Below, in pieces: positions 40,986 through 45,856 of a DNA stretch of 45,856 nucleotides (position 1 is its first letter; every line of letters starts with the position of its first letter). Below the pieces are notes generated by a model. It did no database searches. It was not told where the DNA came from and saw only the letters and a list, made by a program, of their open reading frames with translations. This stretch comes from a virus: IMG/VR virus record IMGVR_UViG_3300047508_000090, positions 1-45,856 of that record; one strand, written 5' to 3'. Both the position numbers and the translations under genes were made by a program.

Positions 40986-41186
40986 ACGGTCAAAGCAAGA
41001 TTGATTATCAATGTGTTATGGAAAACATGTGTAATATCGTAGTAAAATCTGTCATTGTCGAATGGGGGGAATAACGAGTAAACTGTAGGTTTCGCGTATT
41101 GTAGTATGTGTGAAAAGCGCTGTTGACTTCTTATATCGGGATATATCGATATTCCTATTAGTATTAAATAGGGGATGAGAGGATTT

Positions 41187-41208
41187 ACTTACTTAGTAGT
41201 AAGTAAGT
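41187..41208. repeat. Perfect 9-4-9 palindrome
   Basis: ACTTACTTA, GTAG, TAAGTAAGT. Built from ACTT/AAGT repeats. Possible operator or origin element within the switch region. Confidence 0.6.
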
Positions 41209-41356
41209 TTTGTGGATGGTGCGTGTTGATAGCTGTTTGCTTCGCGTACGGTGTGAATTGTCGATATAGTTGACTAAGTCAAATAGTTTTGTGTATAAGG
41301 TCCCGGGAATGCTCGTTTTGCATATAATTATAAATCTGACAAACTGGTGACTTTTG

Positions 41357-41390
41357 TTTTTGCGCAAATTGAAATAAAGGTGTATATTTG
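41357..41390 (+). promoter_or_regulatory. Promoter of the right-hand operon with palindrome at -33
   Basis: TTTTTG ending at 41362, 20 bases, TATATTTG (41383-41390): an exact Bacteroidetes promoter. The palindrome TTTGCGCAAA (41359-41368) overlaps the -33 here, whereas in the two island promoters it overlaps the -7. Confidence 0.7.
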
Positions 41391-41740
41391 TATTGTAGAA
41401 GGGATGGGGATTGATAAGGCTGCAGAGTGTTGATGGGCTTGTATTTCAAAGGAAATGCGGGCTAATTATAAAAGGCACTGCGTGCGGCAAGGATTTAAAA
41501 AAAGTTCTTTGAAAATGTGGTTAAATATCTTATTGGCAGGCGGCCCGCAAAAGTGGCTTAGGTGCGTGACAGGCATCTATCAACCGGCTAATGATTAAAG
41601 ATATAAGGACATATGTCTATCTCGCTACAGAGATTCATGTGTTCACCCTCTTCTTTGCCTGGACGGTCGATCTATCACCGGGATGCATGGCAGCATCGGA
41701 GCGGAACATTATTCACACTTCACACTTAAAACCTAATATC
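41391..41740 (+). other. Long 5' leader of the right-hand operon
   Basis: About 350 bases from promoter to the first convincing ATG. It includes TTTAAAAAAAGTTCTTTGAAA (41494 on), close to the 26494 copy, and G-rich stretches. Short frames cross it (41455-41598, and one from 41591 reading into the first gene), but their composition is not protein-like. Probably a regulatory leader. Confidence 0.5.
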
Positions 41741-41956
41741 ATGAACTTCAATTCAGAATTGCGCACAATATCACGTGATCTAGCAGATTATATAGCTAAC
41801 GAAATGTTCTATTCCGGGTTGCTTTCCCCTGCAGCAGAGGGAAAACTTTCTGAGCTTAACTTGACAATAGGTCAATTTATTTCCGATTTTGCTAGCGACT
41901 GCGAATCGGACAAAGCAGAAAATAACGAACGTAACGACTATATGCGTAACGACTAG
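41741..41956 (+). CDS. Small acidic protein, first gene of the right-hand operon
   Basis: 71 residues from ATG 41741 (MNFNSELRTISRDLADYIAN). The frame extends upstream to 41591, but that part reads as leader. Helical, ending in an acidic/Asn-rich tail (DCESDKAENNERNDYMRND). No family is recognised. The following 49 bases are an AT-rich spacer of the type found before each gene of this operon. Confidence 0.65.
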   Translation: MNFNSELRTISRDLADYIANEMFYSGLLSPAAEGKLSELNLTIGQFISDFASDCESDKAENNERNDYMRND

Positions 41957-42005
41957 AAACGCAGGAGTTTCACTCTTAATTCACTCATTATCAAAACATT
42001 GTGTT

Positions 42006-42290
42006 ATGAACACTTACCAGAAAAAACCTATTCAGATTTCAGCGATTCGCCTGACGGTGGAGAATGCCTACGATGTAATGACCTGGGCAAATCATATACA
42101 GCCAGCGGACAAACAGATTAAGTTGTCCATCGAATCTGGTACAACGACAGGGCTAATCATTCCTACAAAAGAGGGGGACATGCTTTGTGGGATTGGTGAC
42201 TATCTCATCAAGGAACCTTTTCCTACGGATGATCGTATGTTCTACCCTTGCAAAGCTGATATGTTTGAGTTAACATATGATCGTATATAG
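42006..42290 (+). CDS. Phage protein of the 'PGD-x-[IL]-I-K / YPCK-x-D-x-FE' type
   Basis: 94 residues from ATG 42006 (MNTYQKKPIQISAIRLTVEN). Pattern: PIxIxAIRLT at the start, TTTGLIIPTKEGDMLCGIGD in the middle, and YLIKEPF...FYPCKADMFELTYD at the end. Many phages of diverse hosts carry a protein of this shape, where the end reads 'G-E-x-Y-P-C-K-P-D-I-F'. Its function is unknown. Well formed and surely expressed. Confidence 0.85.
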   Translation: MNTYQKKPIQISAIRLTVENAYDVMTWANHIQPADKQIKLSIESGTTTGLIIPTKEGDMLCGIGDYLIKEPFPTDDRMFYPCKADMFELTYDRI

Positions 42291-42410
42291 TGTATCATAT
42301 AACTAATTCTTAACACATGTTTCAGGTTAACGGACGAGCTGTAAAGCAGCGAAACTGGCCGAAAGGGTTGATATTAACCAATATTCTTTACCCCTTAAAA
42401 CAATTAAGTT

Positions 42411-42614
42411 ATGAAAGCCTACGTATTCACAGCGGTTCTGAAAAATGGCACAAATGCACAGGTAAAGGCATACTCAAAGGACAAGGCGTTCGAGTATCTC
42501 GTTAGCCTGGACCCTTCCCTTACGCTTTCTCATGTTAAGCGTACTAAGCTAGAGAACTCTCATCAGGTTCCGGTTGATGAGCCGCGTTTCAATCTCAGCA
42601 AATCCGAACATTAA
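42411..42614 (+). CDS. Small hypothetical protein
   Basis: 67 residues (MKAYVFTAVLKNGTNAQVKA). A beta hairpin start, a helical middle (YSKDKAFEYLVSLDPSLT) and a polar tail. It has the usual AT-rich spacer before the ATG (CTTAAAACAATTAAGTT). Function unknown. Confidence 0.75.
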   Translation: MKAYVFTAVLKNGTNAQVKAYSKDKAFEYLVSLDPSLTLSHVKRTKLENSHQVPVDEPRFNLSKSEH

Positions 42615-42634
42615 ACCCTCTTAATCTTTTCATT

Positions 42635-42871
42635 ATGTTACGCACTTACACCTTGCTTGAAGCATTACCTCTTATTTCATTTTTTCGCAATATAAATATT
42701 GCTGGTATCACTACCATATTATAAGAAGATGGTTCGAGATATCGATTCAATTATATATACAACGAGACGGATTGCTACATTGATCTTAGTAGTAGTAAAT
42801 CATGCTCCCCTACAGGAGGAAGGTTTGGTAAAATACATATCAAACCACTGTCTTTTCGCGAGGCGGAATAA
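42635..42871 (+). pseudogene. Small phage gene with one in-frame TAA
   Basis: ATG 42635 opens MLRTYTLLEALPLISFFRNI, then NIAGITTIL, and meets TAA at 42722-42724. The same frame continues with EDGSRYRFNYIYNETDCYID, then LSSSKSCSPTGGRFGKIHIK and PLSFREAE, ending at TAA 42869-42871. Both parts look protein-like and join smoothly (ITTIL-x-EDGSRYRFNY). One base change, or readthrough, would explain it. A competing frame at 42729-42878 looks like a shadow. Confidence 0.55.
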
Positions 42872-42943
42872 ACAATAAATTCGGGCTAATGTCTTTTGGC
42901 CTTCGGCAGATAGGATTAAAAAAAACATTAAAATAATTTTCAC

Positions 42944-43183
42944 ATAGAAAGTTACACTATTGTAGATGCACAAATTGTACGCGCTCATGGGTATGGGCAA
43001 TACACTATCCAGATTGATTGCGTAATCGACAATCAAAAACGGAAATTAAGCCTACATTCTACTGATAGCCGATTGTTTGATAAGGCTAACGACCCGGACG
43101 TTGATCATTCCGCAATTGTTATGCAGGATGCGAAGTATATAATTCAAAGAGGAATAGAGAAATTTGCCTCAATTAATTGCTAG
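42944..43183 (+). CDS. Small phage protein with an apparent ATA start
   Basis: The frame reads (ATA)ESYTIVDAQIVRAHGYGQYT, then IQIDCVIDNQKRKLSLHSTD and SRLFDKANDPDVDHSAIVMQ, to TAG 43183. It is clearly protein-like ('HGYGQY-x-I-x-I-x-C...HSTDS' recalls small phage/prophage proteins). No ATG, GTG or TTG is in frame between the upstream TAA (42929-42931) and the core. The ATA at 42944 sits exactly where ATG is expected after an AT-rich spacer. It may be a mutated start or a real rare start. Confidence 0.6.
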   Translation: MESYTIVDAQIVRAHGYGQYTIQIDCVIDNQKRKLSLHSTDSRLFDKANDPDVDHSAIVMQDAKYIIQRGIEKFASINC

Positions 43184-43275
43184 TCGATACCGCGATGCGC
43201 AACGGCTGACCCGTTCAAATCTGGCTCATCACTGGATAGCGCACTAATCTATTGTTCATCACAAAAACCACTCAT

Positions 43276-43368
43276 ATGAAACTATTCTTAATAGACACTG
43301 GGCTTTGGTTGGTTGTGATATTCGGTTGTCTAGTTCTGTTATATTCATTTATCGGTATTTATCTTTAA
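43276..43368 (+). CDS. 30-residue membrane peptide
   Basis: MKLFLIDTGLWLVVIFGCLV then LLYSFIGIYL: one membrane helix. Spacer and ATG fit the operon pattern. Function unknown. Confidence 0.55.
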   Translation: MKLFLIDTGLWLVVIFGCLVLLYSFIGIYL

Positions 43369-43385
43369 CATGTAAATCTATTCCA

Positions 43386-43541
43386 ATGCATTCCGTACAT
43401 CTTCACGGCGTTAAGCTGACCTCGTTTCAGGCAACGAAGTTTGAAATATACGTCCGTATGAACTTCATAGCTATGAACACTAAATCAGCCCGGGAACGCA
43501 AGCGCATCGTTATAGATTTTCTCACACAATTACATAAATAA
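43386..43541 (+). CDS. Small basic protein
   Basis: 51 residues from ATG 43386 (MHSVHLHGVKLTSFQATKFE), with a basic helical end (KSARERKRIVIDFLTQLHK). A longer frame to 43305 overlaps the membrane peptide and is not used. Function unknown. Confidence 0.65.
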   Translation: MHSVHLHGVKLTSFQATKFEIYVRMNFIAMNTKSARERKRIVIDFLTQLHK

Positions 43542-43548
43542 TAATATC

Positions 43549-43674
43549 ATGACTGGTAATATTGCAGATATAGACTACATAGCCGGTTCAGACGGTGATC
43601 AGGAGGGCGGAATAACCGTTATTCTACGCGACAAAAAAGAAATAATCGCATCTGCTATAGAATTTAACATTTGA
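43549..43674 (+). CDS. 41-residue acidic protein
   Basis: MTGNIADIDYIAGSDGDQEG, then GITVILRDKKEIIASAIEFN I. Strand-rich and acidic. It begins seven bases after the previous stop. Function unknown. Confidence 0.55.
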   Translation: MTGNIADIDYIAGSDGDQEGGITVILRDKKEIIASAIEFNI

Positions 43675-43694
43675 AACATTATAAATAAATTACC

Positions 43695-43829
43695 ATGTTA
43701 CGTTTCAATCTTCATAAGCTGGATACCAAACTACACGTTCCGTATGTGGTTTGTACGTGCATTTGCTGCGCGATTTACGGAACATTTTTAGTCATTCACT
43801 CATTATTTATCTCACAGTTTAAAAAATAA
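43695..43829 (+). CDS. 44-residue membrane protein
   Basis: MLRFNLHKLDTKLHVPYVVC, then TCICCAIYGTFLVIHSLFIS: a basic N-terminus and one Cys-rich membrane helix. Starts after an AT-rich spacer and ends four bases before the next ATG. Function unknown. Confidence 0.6.
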   Translation: MLRFNLHKLDTKLHVPYVVCTCICCAIYGTFLVIHSLFISQFKK

Positions 43830-43833
43830 TTGT

Positions 43834-44139
43834 ATGAAAAATTACGAAATATCAGACGATCGTTCTACCGAAGAAGTTGCTAAAACTTATGGGTTTGTCG
43901 TAGCCAATGATAAATTTATGTCTGGCTGGGGCAAAGCACCGGGGCGTTCTATTTTGGCCGTACCTTTTGTTGATGAAAAAGACCGTGACACTATTCTTTT
44001 ACGCGTAGAAAAACGTTCAGAAATGAAACGCGTTCGTATTGTATATGGTAAATCATATCATCCCGCTATGCGCGAAGGAGATCACCTTCACATATATAAC
44101 ACTACCACCTCTTTCAGATATTCTCTAAATCCGGCTTAA
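43834..44139 (+). CDS. Hypothetical protein
   Basis: 101 residues: MKNYEISDDRSTEEVAKTYG, GFVVANDKFMSGWGKAPGRS, then a basic strand-rich half (RVEKRSEMKRVRIVYGKSYH). The middle motif 'DKFMSGWGKAPGRS' with 'A-V-P' recalls small phage proteins of unknown role. Well formed. Confidence 0.75.
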   Translation: MKNYEISDDRSTEEVAKTYGFVVANDKFMSGWGKAPGRSILAVPFVDEKDRDTILLRVEKRSEMKRVRIVYGKSYHPAMREGDHLHIYNTTTSFRYSLNPA

Positions 44140-44146
44140 ATATTTT

Positions 44147-44323
44147 ATGATGAAAATAGAATACCTAATTTACATATTCCTTTTCTTTTTGGGGCAGACG
44201 TTCGCTGGCCTTTACTTAGATCTCAAGAGGAGGAGAGAAATACACCCTATTACCATATGTATAATAGGAATCACGGCATTGTTGTTTTTGCTAATATCTT
44301 TTATGTGTATGCTTAATAATTGA
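44147..44323 (+). CDS. Small protein with two membrane helices
   Basis: 58 residues: MMKIEYLIYIFLFFLGQTFA (helix 1), a basic loop (DLKRRREIHP), then ITICIIGITALLFLLISFMC (helix 2). The hairpin topology with a basic loop is compatible with a holin-like protein, but no endolysin is nearby. A second ATG follows the first directly. Confidence 0.6.
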   Translation: MMKIEYLIYIFLFFLGQTFAGLYLDLKRRREIHPITICIIGITALLFLLISFMCMLNN

Positions 44324-44349
44324 GCTAAAAAATATAAACCTCGTTTGTC

Positions 44350-44526
44350 ATGAAAGTAGAAAATATTCCTTTCGAGTTGACGATTATCTGTCCAGCTCTT
44401 ACGGGTGGCTATCAATACCCTGCAGGTTATGAAGATTTGTTTGCTAAAGAGTATCCAGGCGCCCAAGATCGTACAACGGATAGCATTTTGATTGAATCAT
44501 TTTTGTCATTGCAAATTAAAAATTAA
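44350..44526 (+). CDS. Small hypothetical protein
   Basis: 58 residues (MKVENIPFELTIICPALTGG), with YPAGYEDLFAKEYPGAQDRT in the middle. Soluble; no motif recognised. Three bases separate it from the next ATG. Confidence 0.65.
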   Translation: MKVENIPFELTIICPALTGGYQYPAGYEDLFAKEYPGAQDRTTDSILIESFLSLQIKN

Positions 44527-44529
44527 CAG

Positions 44530-44979
44530 ATGTTAAATAACTTAATGTCAATCACCATTCCCGGTATTCCGGAACATCTATACGTCTTGTCTAACGATGA
44601 GATAAGAGAAGGTGACTCAGTGCTGTATAAGGAAACATTTCTTGACGGAACGGTTAAAACAGAGCTTGAATATCATAGCAACAACTGGGTATTAATGAAG
44701 GAGGTTCCTGCAGACTGCCTCCCAGCCTTTCACAGGGCGCAACAGGGGAGAAATGCACAAGCCGGTATTGCAGGATGTCACAAAATAATAATGTCCACGA
44801 ACACATCATTAGGCGTGCCATGTCCCATTATTTTATCTCCCGAACAATTGAGATCTATTATTAGCATTTCTCATGCGACTGGGTGGAATGACGCAAGATC
44901 TAATAAAATTACGTGGTCTGATACGTCTTTTAACCAATTGAAAAACAAATTAATTGATCTTTTTAACATTGAGTTATGA
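44530..44979 (+). CDS. Hypothetical protein
   Basis: 149 residues. DGTVKTELEYHSNNWVLMKE lies at about 40; HKIIMSTNTSLGVPCPIILS at about 85, of a 'K-I-I-x-T-T-x-x-S-L' type found in Bacteroidetes phage proteins; and a helical C-terminus (SFNQLKNKLIDLFNIEL). Overlaps the next gene by four bases. Function unknown. Confidence 0.75.
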   Translation: MLNNLMSITIPGIPEHLYVLSNDEIREGDSVLYKETFLDGTVKTELEYHSNNWVLMKEVPADCLPAFHRAQQGRNAQAGIAGCHKIIMSTNTSLGVPCPIILSPEQLRSIISISHATGWNDARSNKITWSDTSFNQLKNKLIDLFNIEL

Positions 44980-45284
44980 GTATGTTTTCCTCTATATGTC
45001 TATGGATATTCGCGGCAATCGCGTTAGGCACAATGGCGTTACCTATTTATCGTTCATTGGCCGAATTAGACGAGCCAATACCGCCTTCTTATCATGAGTA
45101 CACCGTGCTGGACATTGAAACAGGCATTCAAATGGTGATGGTTGGTGACGATAACGATCATCGATATAAAGCAAACGATACAGCGTGGCGTGATGATAAG
45201 TTTCTGTATGAAAATGTAGATAAGGCTACGGATAACGGCATGAAGGTCATAATTGTATCAACATTTAATCAACTCTACGAATAA
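44976..45284 (+). CDS. Membrane-anchored hypothetical protein
   Basis: 102 residues. An N-terminal membrane helix or signal anchor (SSICLWIFAAIALGTMALPI) is followed by an acidic soluble domain (VLDIETGIQMVMVGDDNDHR, DNGMKVIIVSTFNQLYE). Overlaps the previous gene by four bases. Function unknown. Confidence 0.7.
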   Translation: MSMFSSICLWIFAAIALGTMALPIYRSLAELDEPIPPSYHEYTVLDIETGIQMVMVGDDNDHRYKANDTAWRDDKFLYENVDKATDNGMKVIIVSTFNQLYE

Positions 45285-45323
45285 CAAACAAAATTCATTT
45301 ACTAATTACTTAAAAACAAGACA

Positions 45324-45641
45324 ATGAAACCAGCAAACATGTTTAAGAAAGACACATTTTACATCATCCGCGCAGAAAAGGCGGGTGTGTTTATCGGGAA
45401 AATCTCCTTTGTTGAAGGAGAAACTGTAGGCGTAAATGCGTTAAGGCGGTTGTACCGGTGGAGCGGCGCATTAGACGTAACAATGATTGCGACTAATGGC
45501 GTTACTAATACATCTGGCTGCAAATTCTCCGTTCAGCTTCCAGAAACTGATCTTAGCATCATCAACAACGTGGTTGAAATGCACCAGGTGTCAGAAAAAG
45601 CCTTAAATTCTTTAAATTCTGTACCCGTATGGAAGAGTTAA
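45324..45641 (+). CDS. DUF6948-like protein, partner of the Gly-X repeat gene
   Basis: 105 residues. RAEKAGVFIGKISFVEGETV, then NALRRLYRWSGALDVTMIAT, GCKFSVQLPE, and SEKALNSLNSVPVWKS. The pattern 'G-V-x-x-G-x-[IV]-x-x-x-x-G...[DN]A-R-R-L-[WY]-x-W-x-G-A...C-K-F...A-x-x-S-[IL]-x-S-V-P-V-W' is, to my recollection, that of DUF6948, often followed by a Gly-rich repeat gene that overlaps its end, as here (13 bases). The function of the pair is unknown. Confidence 0.75.
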   Translation: MKPANMFKKDTFYIIRAEKAGVFIGKISFVEGETVGVNALRRLYRWSGALDVTMIATNGVTNTSGCKFSVQLPETDLSIINNVVEMHQVSEKALNSLNSVPVWKS

Positions 45642-45856
45642 TTAAAAAGTTCCTTTCCGGCTACGGCGACGGCTACGGCGACGGCTACGGCGACGGCTCC
45701 GGCTACGGCTCCGGCGACGGCTCCGGCTACGGCGACGGCGACGGCTCCGGCTACGGCTCCGGCGACGGCTCCGGCTACGGCGACGGCTCCGGCTACGGCT
45801 CCGGCGACGGCTCCGGCTACGGCGACGGCGACGGCTCCGGCTACGGCGACGGCTAC
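45629..45856 (+). CDS. Gly-X repeat protein, runs off the right edge
   Basis: 76 codons with no stop: MEELIKKFLS, then only Gly-X dipeptides, X being Tyr, Asp or Ser. The X codons are TAC, GAC and TCC, each one base from TAC, and Gly is always GGC. Order is not random: a unit GSGYGSGDGSGYGDGD recurs, once shortened. It overlaps the upstream partner gene by 13 bases. The C-terminus is outside the window. Composition differs sharply from the AT-rich flanks. The chain should be flexible and disordered. Confidence 0.8.
   Translation, partial: MEELIKKFLSGYGDGYGDGYGDGSGYGSGDGSGYGDGDGSGYGSGDGSGYGDGSGYGSGDGSGYGDGDGSGYGDGY
45659..45856 (+). repeat. 6-bp-based GGC-NNC tandem repeat with 48-bp higher order
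   Basis: About 33 hexamers (GGCTAC, GGCGAC, GGCTCC) in a row, arranged after the first six in units of 48, 42 and 48 bp, the last copy being cut by the window end. GC-rich (about two-thirds) in a much AT-richer genome. No stop codon in any forward frame. Confidence 0.9.

Larger units (their letters stand above)
40381..41354. other. Long non-coding switch region, possible origin
   Basis: About 970 bases with only very short frames. It holds G/C-rich tracts (40449-40510), several AT-rich runs, ATATCG..CGATAT symmetry near 41135-41155, and the 9-4-9 palindrome at 41187. It separates leftward from rightward transcription and lies near the RepL and IHF-like genes, so replication or regulatory functions are plausible. 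A 37-codon frame at 40872 is listed separately. Confidence 0.5.

Noticed and set aside
34692-41282. 13-base palindrome TTGACTAAGTCAA present at 34692-34704 and 41270-41282
   Set aside because: One copy is in the 3' coding part of a small gene and flanking bases differ, so it is most likely coincidence; a genome-wide count would settle it.
41455-41598. 47-codon frame in the leader of the right-hand operon
   Set aside because: Crosses the GTTCTTTGAAA leader motif and G-rich sequence; composition is not protein-like. The extended start at 41591 was rejected for the same reason.
42317-42505. 62-codon frame overlapping the 42411 gene
   Set aside because: Runs far into a better-supported gene in another frame. 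The part before 42411 might be a short remnant but cannot be supported.
45659-45856. CRISPR array or transposon end in the terminal repeat
   Set aside because: Hexamer-based, in phase with a reading frame, and without spacers or terminal inverted repeats.

Overview
The window looks like about half of the genome of a crAss-like phage (Crassvirales) or a close relative, infecting a Bacteroidetes host. Three things point that way. First, the minus strand carries a podovirus-type virion block: terminase large subunit, about 800-residue portal, scaffold-like protein, major capsid protein, ring proteins, a 1055-residue tail-hub protein and very large cargo proteins. Second, there are IHF/HU-like and RepL-like proteins of the kind these phages carry. 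Third, many intergenic gaps hold the Bacteroidetes -7 promoter element TAnnTTTG, and most starts lack strong Shine-Dalgarno sites. No host gene is visible. Product names rest on recognising sequence patterns by eye; no database search was possible.

Layout. 1-16101 (minus): end of the tail/cargo module, namely a partial gene, a Cys-rich protein, a 2281-residue polyvalent internal protein, further cargo proteins (one with an HEAAH metallopeptidase motif), a CxxCxxCC protein, the hub protein and three ring-type proteins. 16148-19695 (plus): an inserted island with its own promoter and terminator, holding small proteins, a metallopeptidase-like protein and a Bcs1-like AAA+ ATPase. 19719-26241 (minus): head genes (conserved protein, decoration-like protein, MCP, scaffold, portal). 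26275-30891 (plus): a second island with a short terminator-ended RNA, a tRNA-Tyr, a pseudoknot-like RNA, an HNH endonuclease, another structured non-coding stretch and 12 small genes. 30893-39510 (minus): terminase, its upstream genes, an apparent anti-defence pair (Acb2-like and Tad2-like), RepL-like and IHF-like proteins, a HAD phosphatase and many small proteins. 39511-41740: a regulatory, mostly non-coding switch region interrupted by a minus-strand HNH gene. 41741-45856 (plus): an early-type operon of small proteins, several visibly damaged, ending in a Gly-X repeat gene that runs off the window.

How it fits together. The minus strand looks like the late (virion) programme. The plus-strand islands and the right-hand operon look like early or accessory programmes. 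The two islands share an identical 20-bp promoter/operator, TATATTTGCGCAAATGCAAA, and its palindromic core TTTGCGCAAA recurs at the -33 position of the right-hand promoter, so one regulator could control all three units.

Most worth a second look: the Gly-X repeat module at the right end, the Acb2/Tad2 pair, the island promoters, the RNA structures around the HNH gene, and a set of small genes with in-frame TAA codons, a missing start codon or a frameshift.
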